Of a stretch of DNA of 64,000 nucleotides, positions 1 through 11,630 are shown in pieces. Origin of the DNA: Sambucus nigra (taxonomy: Eukaryota > Streptophyta > Magnoliopsida > Dipsacales > Adoxaceae); assembly GCA_949130495.1 (NCBI GenBank), contig CASBWL010000415.1, positions 124,001 through 188,000 on the forward strand, given 5' to 3'. How positions within the stretch are numbered: the first letter of the stretch is position 1; the number at the start of each line of letters is the position of its first letter. The translations under genes and the position numbers were made by a program. The notes under the pieces are model-generated. The model had not been told where the DNA came from. It searched no databases and saw nothing but the letters and a program-made list of their open reading frames with translations.

Positions 1-479
1 AGAATATATAAAAGACGAGAGAGATAGCCTTAGGGGTTTAATGGAATCCTTGCAAAAGGAGCTTCTCGAGTGTGAAGAGAAATGTTTTGTTAGAGTCTAA
101 AATTTTAAAATTAGAAATTAAACTAAAAGACTCTAACAAAGTCAAATTTGATTTGGAGTGCCGCTCGGAGAAATTAGATAAAATATTAGGAACGGTCCAA
201 ATTAAAAATGACACTTGTGGTTTAGGCTTCGATACTTATAATGAATTAACTCATAAAGCCAAAACCCATATTTTATTAGAATTATCTAGGAAAACCTTTA
301 GAGATCTCTCCTTAGGTAAATCTTTTCGCCGTGACTTTAGGTGTTCACATTGTTGTCGAAAAGGTCATCTTAGGAAATTTGTTTTGTTCTTAAACGAGGT
401 CCTAGAAAATGCCTACGTAAGGCAAGTGAGGTATCCAAAATTCCTACACCCCGAGTTAGTCACTTGTCATTAGTTTGGA
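1..479 (+). pseudogene. copia-type gag remnant (C-terminal part, gag-only element 1)
   Basis: C-terminal part of a retrotransposon nucleocapsid (gag) of the SIRE-like copia type, cut by the window edge. A coiled-coil-like, charged stretch reads in one frame over about 15-78 and then continues in another frame from about 79, so there is a frameshift. The second frame runs to a stop at 471-473 and contains a degenerate CCHC knuckle: C, C and H are present at residues 91, 94 and 99 of that frame, but the last cysteine is replaced by valine. Gag is followed directly by non-coding DNA and no protease, integrase or RT. The minus-strand relative at 6311-10888 has the same arrangement. Seen: frameshift and knuckle. 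Inferred: remnant of a non-autonomous, gag-only element. Confidence 0.6.
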
Positions 480-2440
480 TTAGGAGATTCGACTTGGTAG
501 CTTTACAAAATAGGATTTTTGATTCTCATTTACTTTCACATGCTTCCTCCCTTGCTAAATATAAAGGTTGAATGTGTTAGTTGTTTGCATACTTTAGCTT
601 TTGTGCTTCATGCTATATTATCATGCTAAATGTATGTTTGTTTAATCATTTTCTAGTCTATGCTCCATGCTTAATCACATGCTAGAATTATGAGTTTTGT
701 TTATCTTTTGTATTATATCTATTTCTTTTTAGTTTGCATTAAATGAAAAATACAAAAAGATTTTTGTTTATCATTTGTGTTTCATTTGTTTAGTAATTTA
801 ATCTTAATGAAAAATACAAATGATTTTGTTTGTCTTTTGAGTATATTTTTTTATTTTTATTTAAAAAATTTCAAAAACTGAAAAAGATTTTTATTTTTGT
901 GTGTATTTTAGTTTAACACACTTTATGTGGCATATATTTGTGTTAGAATCCTTACTTTTTCGCTCCCATGTGGCTAGAACTTTTGGTTAAGATTGTCAAT
1001 CCTTAAAATCTTCTTTACCATGCTTACATGGAGTAGTTGAATTTTGTGTTGCTTAAATGGATTCTATTTTTATATGCCTCTATTAACACATGCACGAGCT
1101 GTTTTGAAATTTAATCGTCACATATTATATTTGAGCTTTGTGCGGTGTTATTTTATCAATCATTTCATCTACATAGTTGTGACATAGGAGGACTAGTGCA
1201 TGTCAAAATGCGTTGCACGTGAGATTTCTGAGATATAAAAATGTTATATATAAATGTGCATGGGGAAGGGATCCGAAAGGATTTATTATCCTTTGCGAAT
1301 AGTAAGCCACCATTTGAAATGGACCTAAAAGAAATATGTGGTCCAAAAGCCTAATAATAGAATAATGGCATTAAAAAGAAAAATAATTCTCAAGGCTTAT
1401 CTTTATTTGATATATTCATTCAAATATATATGCTTATTGAGGGAGATTGGATGGTATATCAACAGTTTTTACAAAGTCCGTTTATCCTAGTTGTACTTTA
1501 AATGTCATGACTCTATTGGTTTGTAGAATCATTAAAATTCTAGGCTTGTATGCATTGTGTATGTTTGTTCATTGAGTTCAATTTGTATTGTCACATGAGT
1601 TTATATCCAAATGTGATAAAATTTTCAATCAAATTAGAACTCCGTGAACATGTTTTAAGTGTTTGGTTCTAAATTTAATTGTTACTAGCTCACACCCCTA
1701 CCCTTCCGTTTCCAGATGACACATTTTTTCCATACAAGTGTGAAGATCTTAATGTATTTTAGGTCATGTGTGGTGTTTATACCTAGTATATGTGAGTGTG
1801 CATTAATGATATTTATTAGGTACTCATATACGAGGTATTTTATTTGTCTTTGCCTTGATTTCTAGTCCATCTATGATTCTACTTCATTATTGGTATCTAT
1901 ATTGGTGCATTCTTGTTGATATATCATGCTTCATACTTTATGTATCATATTGGTGTCATTTTCTTGCATCTTAGTTGGTATCCTTTATTCTTGATGGATT
2001 AGTTATGATTTTGTTGCCCATATGCTTAAATGTTCTTAATACCTTATGAATTATCATGTTTAAATTAGTTTATATCCTTTGTCTATTCCTGAACAAAAAG
2101 GGAGAGAACGATAGGGGAGAAATGGTGTCTTTTCTTAGTATAATTGTAACTTAGTTTGGGAGATTTATCTTAGATGTGGCTATCTTATTAGATTTATCAT
2201 AGTTGATAAAGGGGAGAATTAATTTAGGGGGAGTACTTATTTTAATTGCATTACATATTTTGATATTCCCTATGCGTTTGATAGTTTTCTTAAGTGTGCA
2301 GGAATTCTTTTAAGTTGGCAACTTTCATCGGCAAAGATGTTGATCCTTGGGTCTTGAGTCAAGTTTTGTGTGGGGTGTTTTATGTCTAGTAGAGCTTGAC
2401 GTCCCTTTAGGATTTTTGTTGGTTTTTGTCCCGGAATAGC
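480..2440 (+). other. non-coding internal region of gag-only element 1
   Basis: About 2 kb of AT-rich sequence between the gag remnant and the polypurine tract. No ORF with recognisable protein similarity was found on either strand. Poly-T and A-rich blocks at 720-900 resemble blocks in the corresponding non-coding part of the element at 6420-8326 (read on its minus strand). The block 2085-2110, reading into an A-run and a G-run, recurs near 11285-11310. This is the expected place for pol, which is absent. Confidence 0.5.
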
Positions 2441-2454
2441 CAAAGGGGGATATT
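2438..2454 (+). promoter_or_regulatory. polypurine tract before LTR
   Basis: A CAAAGGGGGA run lies immediately upstream of an LTR start reading TGTAAG. The same context (CCGGAATAGCCAAAGGGGGA) precedes the LTR at 11631, which supports its role as the plus-strand primer site. Confidence 0.6.
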
Positions 2455-4058
2455 TGTAAGGACACAAGTCTCCGATTGAGTCTTAATGTAGTTTTGGCTC
2501 AGTTCAGGACAAAAACGTTTTAATTCATAGGATAGTTTTAAATTGTATTCATTCAAGTCTATGACGGGTTAGTTGAAGACATAGCGGCCAAGATATTAAA
2601 GCTTCATCAAATGCCGTGTGTATTGTGCCTCGTTTCTACGTCATCAACATGGTTCCATTTCTCCTAAGGTATGAATGCATTTTAAAATATATATAGGAGT
2701 TTGGAACGATTTATATTTGGTATACTTTGTTTTTAATCTGTTATTTATTTTCAGAAAGTTTCATTATAACTTTAAAATCATGTTTCTGGGCTAAAACTAA
2801 ATTTTCATACTTTCTGGAAGTTCGTTCGATATCGTCGTTCGAACGAGTTTTTCTTTCGAATGAGAATGTCGTTCGAATGAGGTTTGCCAACGAGTTCCCT
2901 TTTTGCCCATTGGAATATTGTTCGAATTCTTGTTCAAATGAGAATGCATTTCGAACGAGAATTCCAACGAGGTATCTAACAAGTTCAATTTTTATACACT
3001 GGAACTTCATTAGAAGGGTTGTTTGAATGAGACTTCGTTCGAACGAAAATCTTGTTCGAACTATATTTCAGGAGGGAACTTCCTTTGGCAGTTTTGAGCA
3101 GTTTTTTCCCACTTTTTCCACTACTCTTCCCCACTAACTTTTGATAGACTTATCTAGTTCGGGAACCATCTTTGGAAAACCAACCTTTTAATATTATTCC
3201 AACACCTAGAGATAGTTTCGAGAGTTCAATTTTCCAATAAAAATTCATGATTTAAGTGTCTATTTTTTTGAGAAAAAATTATTAAACACTTTTATTTCAC
3301 CCAATAGTTTGTTTATCCAAGTTCCTTTTACATATTTTGCTTGGAGTTTAGTACCGGTTTTATCTCTACCGTTTGAAGAGAAGTTTGGGTTTGCTTCTAC
3401 ATACCGCAAAGAAGAAGCTTGTTTTCTACGACATACCCACTTGGAGAAAGGCTCCCTGTTCGGGTGACGGTGACTAGAAAAGTCCAACCAGTGAATTCTG
3501 AAATCGCGATGGAGTGTCGTGGTTATCTGCTAGAAAGAGTTGTGTACAAGAAGGAGCTTCGGGGCTTGGATGGAGTCAAGTCGAGTGTTGTAAGTCTTTC
3601 GTGTCTTGTACTTGTAAAACCATATTTAGTGAATTTGAGGCTAGGTCCGTCCGAGGTTTTTTTCGCGTTGTGGGTTTTTTCTCGTACATCGCCGCATAAT
3701 GATTTATTGTTTATTTTATCTTTCGCAAAATTCACCTTAGATGCATGCTTAGGTTAAAGATAAAATTTGTTTTATATCACTACTTGTTTAATTTGGTTCA
3801 AATTAATTTTGGGTAATGTTAAATTAATTTAATTCAAGTCATTTAATTTAATTTGATAAAGTTTGGTGTGGCCTAGATTACAAGAAATGATTCATTAATA
3901 TTGTTAGGCAATTTTCTAGGACTTGGATTGAATTAATTGTGCTTAAGTGGAATTAACATTGTGTCTGTGTTTCATCCTATTTCACTTGGTTTAATTTGAA
4001 TTTGACAAGAAATTAAAATTTGTTATTTTTTTTGTGTTTTAACCACCTCTCTTCCACA
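2455..4058 (+). mobile_element. LTR of gag-only copia-like element 1
   Basis: The LTR begins TGTAAGGACA directly after the polypurine tract and probably ends near CACA at about 4058; the right edge is approximate. Much of it aligns by eye with the LTR at 11631-13079: the shared block around GAAGACATAGCGGCCA, a shared TATGAATGCA block, and the AT-rich 3' third with AATTTGATAAAG-like tracts. A TATA-like box lies near 2686. It contains the palindromic cassette at 2821-3060. It carries no coding region; the ORFs inside are reading accidents of the repeats. Confidence 0.55.
2821..3060. repeat. TTCGAACGA palindrome cluster in LTR 1
   Basis: About ten copies of TTCGAAC, TTCGAAT or near variants lie within 240 bp. 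They include a perfect 14-bp palindrome TTCGTTCGAACGAA (3034-3047) and TCGTTCGAACGA (2835-2846). Copies are irregularly spaced and separated by unrelated sequence, so this is not a simple tandem repeat. Confidence 0.85.
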
Positions 4059-6310
4059 TCTAATTAAAAAGGAAATTGATTTGAATTTTTGGTTGGTTTT
4101 CAAAAATTGGGGGTCTTTGCCACTTCACATGTCACGTGGACCAATGAGATAAGGACACTTGTCCTCATATTTATACATCTCAAGGTTTAATTTAGAATTA
4201 GTCAACTCCAGAAATACTTGGTCGGCACATGAGTCGACTAGTGTAAGAAGATGAACCATCAAGAATAAGAAAGTTCTCCCATATGGAAACTGCCAACACA
4301 GGTACCATTGAAGATTAATAGTCTCATTTATTGTACACATATCTAAATTCTTAACTATATAAAGCATTTCCATCCTTTAGTTTCCAAACCCCTATAAATA
4401 TCTTATTTCCCTTAGCTCAAGGGATAGAGAAATAATATCAATACCATAACAGTTGACATAGGCTTTCCCTAAGCTGAACCACTTTAAAAATATTTGTTGT
4501 CTATTATTATTTTTATTCACATTATTCAATTGATTATCTATTATTATGAAATTGATAATTATTAGACAAGATAGAATCTTTACCAATTTTGGACATCAAC
4601 AATAACATATGAATAGTATGTGATAAACCTCTAATTGGAAATATTAATGTCACCCTCAACCAAATATAAGATTGTCTAAAAAATAAAGTGATATGAAACT
4701 CTTGGGTTTTATTCATGTAACTATATATGATATTTAAATTTTAGTAAATATTTGTGAGTTTATTTTTCAATAAGAATCATGTTTTTAGGAAATGCCTTAT
4801 GTTTATATTCAAATATAGTATATGCCATGTCAGTCAATTGCACTTAATAGTAATTCTTAGGAGTTGTGTTTGGCGTGATCCGAGTTCTAGTAAAAATAAA
4901 TAGTTCAAAACTTTGATAAAGATTGACATCATATTGGTAAATTGGTTGTGCAATCCTAGTAGTTCCTCTCAAACTATGGGAGCTCGTTTAATGGTTTGGT
5001 ATTTTTTTTATAGTTCGAAAGAGGATACCGACCAGTATATTCAATAATGTATTAAATAGGACCATACATGAGATTCAAATATAGGTATTAAGGGTTATGA
5101 TGATTGGAATTATCACATAATTTTTCTTTGACTCCTATAGGTGTGATTCTATTATAGATTGGATCAAATGATCCACACAAGTTGGGTGGTATTGTGTGAG
5201 TTGATCCGTAAAATCAAAATTCAGAGGAATTCATATCCAATAAAGATCTTAGATTTCGATACGACTTTGATAGACTTATTAGATTTGTTTATACTAGTAA
5301 AACCCGATTAGGGGATCTTATAATCTAGTGTGTTAAATTAAGTATGATAATGAAGGAATTGATTAGATGTTGGTTAAAATCAATTAGTGGCATAGTGATT
5401 TTATCAAGTGGGTATCAAAAACTTAATGCGTGGAATCATGTTATGTACCGAATCAACTTTGCAAATATGACCTCCTTATTATGAGTGATTTAGGGATAGT
5501 CAAATTGGAATGCAATCATGATTATTTAGTGGAATTAATCATGATTAAATAAAGAAATAAAATAAATTACGAGGATGTAATTTGGGATTTTCGAGTAATT
5601 ATTTGGAAGCTAATTTAATTGTTTAGTCTTGAGTCCCTGGTATATTCCATTCTCATGCAGTAGGCTTGAAACTCTCTGAAGACAATTTTAGTCCAAGACC
5701 GTGACTTATACATATTTATGTTAGTGTCAGTTTGGGTGGGTAAGAGATCCATTCTGGAGGGATAGAGAGGGAGACGAAAATACTATTCACATTTTTGTGA
5801 AGGGGTAATGAAAGAGATATTGATTTCTCACACATTTCACATGGTTTTCATCTCCAAGAGTGTCCACGCACAAGGATTTCTTTGAGTGGATCATATACCG
5901 AAGATCCAAGATGTTCAGTGGATTTTAGCAAGGTTTTTGATACCTTGGGATGCAATCGAGATCATCATCTCCATCAACTTTTTTTCCCTGAACCGGATGA
6001 CTAATAAGATCTGCAATGGTATTGCAATTTGAAATCCTAGTTATTGTTTTTTGCTTCCAATGCATGATTGATAGAAGTTCTTCAGGCTAAAATTTTATGA
6101 CTTTATATCAATTCAAATACATAAAAATTGGTATTATAGCTTGGATTATAGCTTGATCTTATTTTAGGAAGGTCCTACTTATTAAATGATCGAAACACTA
6201 GGTTGCATGTTGTCATGTTGTAGGGTTTTTCTGTGAAGCTGGTTATTTGGAATGGGTAGGTAATTTTTTGGGAAAATGTAGGTTGTTTCCATTATTGGTA
6301 TGAATAACTT
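4059..6310 (+). other. unidentified stretch; probable decayed LTR with degenerate PBS
   Basis: There is no coding content. The sequence from about 4130 to 6121 could be an old plus-oriented LTR. It is followed by TGGTATTATAGC (6129-6140), which differs at two positions from the tRNA-iMet primer-binding site TGGTATCAGAGC. The GA-rich stretch at 5755-5800 and the text around 5860-6000 resemble an LTR R-U5/leader. No second LTR, polypurine tract or target duplication was found, so this call is tentative. 6141-6310 holds nothing recognisable. Confidence 0.3.
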
Positions 6311-6419
6311 TATTAAGTCGGATCCGTCTTGATGTATATTGCTCTTGAATGTTCTTCGACGGTGTAGCGGTATATGACATAATAGATTGATAATGGACTT
6401 ATAAAATTATGTCCTTACA

Positions 6420-8326
6420 AATCTTCCCCTATGTTTATGGCGGTACATACATAAAAACATTCAAATTATCAAATATAAAAATGCCTATACAAATCTACCC
6501 TCCCATGGATAAATTTGCAAGACCTCAGACTGTTCTTCATAAATCTTCATCAAATCTCAAAGCTTTTCTCATCAGGATGTGCAACATATTTATCTTCAAT
6601 CTTCGTACCTATAGACATGAGATAAAGAAAAAACCTTCGTGACACATCGAGTTTGAAATGATATAAGAATAAAGCATTAATAAATCAAATCTTCCCCATA
6701 ATGCAAAAACTCCCCCATAACATGATAATTCTTTCTCCCCCCTTTTATGATGTCCCCAAAAAGACATATAAGAAGAAAAAAAATCAAAACATGGAGTGTC
6801 ACAATGTATAGCAAACATGGATCATACTACACGCATGCAAAGGAGGATCCCAAAAACATCCACAAACTATTTTTGGATTTTTCAATTTTTCATACAAAAA
6901 TAAGATACAAAAATCACACCATGGATTTAAAGTCAAACAACCAAGTCATTGAAACGGAATGAATGGGTGTGAACACATTCAATAGGTAACTCAACTCAAT
7001 CAATCATATGTGCACGATGCATATGTTTACTCCTAACGAATGAACATCAAAAGTATCCTTAGGTGTAACATTTGTTGAATTTATATGACATCGACTTATG
7101 CAAATCAATAAATCAAAGTAAAAGTGATTTCCACCCCAATAACGTCCAAAACTATATAGCGCATTTTCAAGACTTTTAAGGACGTGCAAACCCATTTTAA
7201 TTCTCCATCCAAACACCCTCATGCATGTTTTCTTTTAGAGGTAATCTAAATTCTCAAACTTTGGAGAATTGGTGCAAAAACCTATTTGGCCAATAATTGG
7301 CATGAATTTCTTTTTATTGCGTTTAAATTTTTTCGGGCTCTTTTAAACCTCTTTGGACCCTGGATATAAAAATTCCTCAATTTTTTAGGATCGTATAATG
7401 GTGGCTTAGTATTCGCAAAGGTAAAATATGAAGCTTTCGCAGCTCTTCCCCGGTTTCAAATAAAGCACACAAACTAACAAAACGGTTCTTTTATGCACAA
7501 TTTTCTTATCAAGTTTTATCACGCTTGGTTCGTTTTAAGGATAGGATTGAACTGAAAACACCCAACCAACATGTGATAAGACAAGCACAATAATCAAATA
7601 AATTTGTTCATGTGTGCAATAAAGGAAATCATGAGTCAAATATGTAGGAAGTAACACTTAATTATATCTTAATGACTCCAAACATTATAAAGCATAAAGA
7701 TCACATGATATATTGTCTCAAAACACTATCAAATAGTCACATGAAAAAAATGGAATGATGCTGTGACTCGGTCATCCTAAGTGTCTATCCATAAACAGTG
7801 CAAACAAAATACAAAACTCTTTTTAGATTTTCTCAAAATTTTATCAAAATAAATTCTTTTTGATTTTTTCAAAAATTTTCAAAAAAATAAAACATACAAA
7901 AAATGATACATACTAGCAATAGGCAAATAATGCCATCATGAAAAACATCCTATGCTAGTAAATAAGTCAAACCTCAATCGTTAGGTGCGGAGGGTTTTCC
8001 AAAGGTGGTGTCAACTTATGAAAAACTTCCATTAAATTTTGTGAAGTTTTGACTAAAAACTTAACTTTCTCCCCTAAATGTGCAAACACTCTCATGTAGT
8101 CTCCAGGAGCATGTAAAGTATCATGTGTGGGTGCATGTGTGGCAGAAAGATGTGTAGTAGCAAAACGTGACACATAACCCAACTTAAAGCAAAATTACCT
8201 AAGGTGTCATCTCCTCTGGCAATGGAAACAAACATAAATATGCCTAGGAACACCTCTCTAAAAAACGCTAGGACGCGCTCTCCTAATAGGAATGGGACTC
8301 CTAGGTGGGTTAGGGTGAGACTCACA
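6420..8326 (-). other. non-coding 3' internal region of element 2
   Basis: This follows gag in the minus-strand element. It is AT-rich, with A-run blocks near 7790-7880 and a G-run (C-rich on plus) near 6735-6745. Short ORFs here have no recognisable similarity. It is nearly the same length as 480-2440 in element 1, which argues against two independent pol deletions. Confidence 0.5.
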
Positions 8327-9745
8327 TTAATCTAACCCTAAAGTGGGAGCCGGCTCGAGTGCTAATTGTGAAGTAGAATCACCATCATGACTTATTCCTA
8401 ACTTCTCACCTTTACCCTTAAGAACCACCTTTTCAACCTTCTTAGGTGCGTTCTCAAAATTGACTTTGACCTCCCTAGCACGTTCGAGATCACTCTCGAG
8501 TTGGGATACATGTGTCGTCAGACTAGACACCGTGTCGGTCAAATCATATTTTTCCCTTTTCAAAACTTCCTTCTCTCTCTCCAAATCTAAAACCCGACAA
8601 CCTAAATCTCTATTATACTTCTTTGTTTTCAAGGTCTCGGTGTATAAATCTCTAAAAGCTTTTTGGAGATCACTTTCATCTCCACTCTCCTCCTCGCTTT
8701 CTTCCTCACTCGAAGAACATAAATCACTATCATCGCTCTCGTGGGACAAAGTGGGTGTGCTCACACGACTAGAAAAAGAGACAACCATCCCATGTGTTAA
8801 ACCTTTATCAGACTCATCACCCTCATCACCCTCACTATCACTAAGAGTGGCAGGCATAATAGTCTCTTTGCCCTTTCTCTTTATCCTGATCTCGTCCTCC
8901 TTATGACTATCTTTGGCTTCCACATTCTTTTTATTTGACTCAAAAGATCTCTTTTTATTAGATGAATTTTATTTATTCATTTTGAGAAACTTTTTAAAAA
9001 AATTCGCAAACAAGGCCATATCAAAATCTTCCTCAGAATCAGACTCACAAACTTTTTCTTTCTTTTTCTTAAAATGAGTCTTTAAAGCAACACCATTATC
9101 CTTAGTCTTAATGGTTTTGGGAAACATGTCAATCTCATAGGTTTGAAGATCTCCTACAAGTTCTTCCAACTTAAGTGATTTCAAATTTCCCAAAGAGTTC
9201 AAAACAGTGACTTTAGGAATAAAACATTTTGGAAGAGATCTCAAAATCTTTTTAACGACACGCGTGTTATCAATCACCTCACCCAAATTAAAACTGGTGT
9301 TAATGATGTCTGACAATCGAGCATAAAAATCATCAAAGTATTCAGACTCAGACATGGTGATAGTCTCAAATTGGGAGGCCAAATTTTGTAATTTTGATTC
9401 TTTAACCGCGTTCTTACCCTCATGTGTCAATTTCAAAACATCCCATGCCTCTTTAGACGTGGTGCACATCAAAATTCGGCAAAACTTTTCGGGAGTGATG
9501 GCTACAGAAATATCACTCAAACCACGAGAATTAAAATTTGACATTTTAAAATCGTTCTCAGTCCAATCTGACATAGGTTTTAAAGAAGTGATATTATCAA
9601 CGGTGATAGTGGGAGGATTCCATCCTTTTTCGCAAAGCAACCAAACACTCTCGTCAATAGCTTTTAAACTATATTTCATGCGATCTTTCCAATAGGCATA
9701 ATTATTCCCATAAAAAATAGGAACCTTATTAAATGAACGTTCCAT
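8327..9745 (-). pseudogene. copia-type gag polyprotein with one in-frame stop
   Basis: A 473-codon minus-strand reading frame starts with ATG at 9745 and is interrupted only by a TAA at 8971-8969; the frame continues unchanged into the segment ending at 8327. The first ~200 residues carry the plant copia gag domain (UBN2/DUF4219 type): an N-terminal motif with YAYWKDRM, later SKEAWDVL, then LRSLPKCF and LEELVGDLQTYE. The C-terminal part is acidic and serine-rich (about residues 280-360) and then forms a predicted coiled coil rich in E, L, K and R. No CCHC knuckle is visible where the family normally has one. Gag forms the virus-like particle that packages element RNA. A single stop makes this the best-preserved transposon ORF of the window apart from parts of the LINE. 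Confidence 0.75.
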
Positions 9746-9836
9746 TGGAAAAATTGTGATTTTTCACAAACTTGATTTAAAAAATCAATATCACACAATT
9801 TTGCGAAAAATAGGAATACGTGATAAATTAGCGCAA

Positions 9837-9851
9837 CCTGCTCTGATAAAA
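9837..9851 (-). promoter_or_regulatory. primer-binding site of element 2
   Basis: On the minus strand this reads TTTTATCAGAGCAGG. It contains TATCAGAGC of the tRNA-iMet complement, with GG changed to TT at the start. It lies about 90 bp upstream of the gag ATG and next to the inner LTR edge. Confidence 0.65.
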
Positions 9852-9854
9852 ACG

Positions 9855-10888
9855 TGAAAAAATGTGTTAATGTGATGTATGATACTGATTTAAACTAAAT
9901 CCCAAGTTCCAATTAAACCTTATTTAATTAGAGTCTATTTATAAACCAAATTAATTTAGTCCCTAAACATGCATCGAAATGTGATAAATCATTCAATCCA
10001 TGCATGAAAAATAAAGACGACCAATTCCGGAAAAAAAAAACCTTTCGAGTAAAACCTTTTATAACACTTTGAAGAATTCACAAGACCTTTGACTTACATA
10101 CAGCCTGATAATCGCCCATAAATGTGTAATGCATGGTGCCTTCAGCAAACCTTTAAATATATAAGAGATAGCGAAATATCCTTCGGGTGTCGGTTCGTCA
10201 TCTTTGGCTCATCCACATGCAGAATGACTACGCTCGGTAACCATCGATCAAATATGGAGATGCCTTCCCCACAGAGGTTGAACAAAACAAAGTATTGCTC
10301 TTGAACACCAAAACAATTCACTAAAGCATATGGGAGTTTTGTGAATTGAAAACAAAAAGGGATTAAACCCTAAAAGAGGAAGCCAAAAAGGATTATGCAA
10401 ATCGTACTTTTTTTTGTTCTATAAACGCTGGGACTTCATAAGGAAAATGTCGCCATTTAATGAGTATTTATACACAAAATGCACCGCCTTGAAAAACGAT
10501 CTCGTTCGAACGAGATAAGGGTCTCGCGCAAACGACGTTCAGATGTCGTTCAAATGACATCGCGCGATATCCATAAGTTGCTCGAACGAGATTGCTATCT
10601 CGCTTGAACGACCTTGGTGTCAAAATCGAGGTATGCTCCAACACTTAGAAAAAAATACACATTCTCAATATTTGACTAAAAAGTCCGCTCCAACACTTAG
10701 AAAATATTTTGTAAAAATATCCCAAAAGCTCTAAGTGTAAAGCTGAGGTATTAAAAACATAACCTTACCAAAGTAAACTTCGCGGGATCTTTTTGATGAA
10801 GAAATTGATTAATTCGGATCCTTCTTGATGTAGGTTTCTCTTAAATGCTCTTCGACAGTGTAGCAGTATATGACATAATTATTTACCA
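9855..10888 (-). mobile_element. 5' LTR of element 2
   Basis: The inner edge sits next to the PBS. The outer ~30 bp, up to the expected TGTAAGGACA start seen at 6416, is missing or replaced at 10881-10890, where sequence of element 3 begins. A TATA-like box (minus TATAAATA, about 10466-10473) is present. The palindromic cassette at 10499-10615 lies just upstream of that box in LTR orientation. Confidence 0.5.
10499..10615. repeat. TTCGAACGA palindrome cluster in LTR of element 2
   Basis: It contains a perfect 18-bp palindrome ATCTCGTTCGAACGAGAT (10499-10516), followed by GCTCGAACGAG and CTCGCTTGAACGA variants and a GTCGTTCAAATGAC copy. The spacing is irregular. Confidence 0.85.
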
Positions 10889-10954
10889 CATGATTTTTTA
10901 GACACATTTATCCCATTTGACGGTTGAAAACTTATTGTATTGTGTCTTGTGTGG

Positions 10955-11006
<52 letters not shown>

Positions 11007-11630
11007 CTTGTGTGCCATTGGTATCCTTGGAGTATTTATATATATGGTATCATTTGTTTTTGAGTCTTTGCTTTGTTAATTAGTACTTGTATGCAATTGG
11101 TATCTATTAATCTTTGTGTGTATTAGTTGCTCATTTGTTTCCATGTTGCTTTATCGTTCTTGTAACTTTATACACAATTACTTGATATTCTTGTTTTTCC
11201 ATTATACCTATCCCTTGTTTTATTTGGGGATAAATTTGTTTTAATTGGGGTGAAATGAGTTACTATATGCATGTTTACCTTTGTTTATTCCTGAACAAAA
11301 AGGGGGGGCAGGGATGGTATCTAAAACTTTTAATTTGGGAAGATCTATCTTAGTGAGAGGCGTCCTTTATTGGGTAGACATTGTTAGACAAAAGGGGAGA
11401 ATTTAATAATGCATTTTATATTGTTATATTCCCTATGCATTTGATGGTGTGTTTAAGTGTTCATGTTCTCCTCTTAGCGGAAACATTTTAAAGCAAGAAA
11501 AGCTTTTCAACACGTGTCAGTCGAGCATTTGCAAATTTTCTTTGGATGGGATTGTGTCTTTTTAGAAGTGATTGACAACCCATAGGATTTTTATTTTTGT
11601 TTTGTCCCGGAATAGCCAAAGGGGGAGATT
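10889..11630 (+). mobile_element. 3' internal end of gag-only element 3
   Basis: Non-coding sequence that parallels the end of element 1: a block into an A-run/G-run near 11285-11310, then CCGGAATAGCCAAAGGGGGA (11607-11626) as the polypurine tract. A (TA)n microsatellite occupies about 10957-11003. The junction with element 2 near 10888 shows no target duplication. Confidence 0.5.

Larger units (their letters stand above)
6311..10888 (-). mobile_element. gag-only copia-like retrotransposon (element 2)
   Basis: In minus orientation the order is 5' LTR (about 10888 to 9855), PBS (9851-9837), gag (9745-8327), 1.9 kb of non-coding DNA, a purine tract at about 6418-6430, and a 3' LTR fragment (6416 down to about 6311). 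About 70 bp of the 3' LTR (6315-6383) match 10812-10880 of the 5' LTR at roughly 80-85% by eye, which ties the two ends together. The rest of the 3' LTR is missing. No protease, integrase, RT or RNase H is present between gag and the 3' end. The same gag-only layout in element 1 suggests a non-autonomous family comparable to described plant TR-GAG elements, mobilised in trans. Confidence 0.6.

Noticed and set aside
2741..3026. Overlapping ORFs on both strands with repeated S-F-E-R and S-N-E patterns
   Set aside because: The pattern comes from reading the TTCGAACGA palindromes in any frame; no conservation in the related LTRs.
2821..3060. TTCGAA clusters as heat-shock elements
   Set aside because: Heat-shock elements need GAA and TTC blocks spaced by two bases in alternation; here TTC and GAA abut and the outer spacing does not fit consistently.
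8460..8906. 148-codon plus-strand ORF rich in Ser and Leu
   Set aside because: It is the antisense of the acidic Ser-rich gag on the minus strand.
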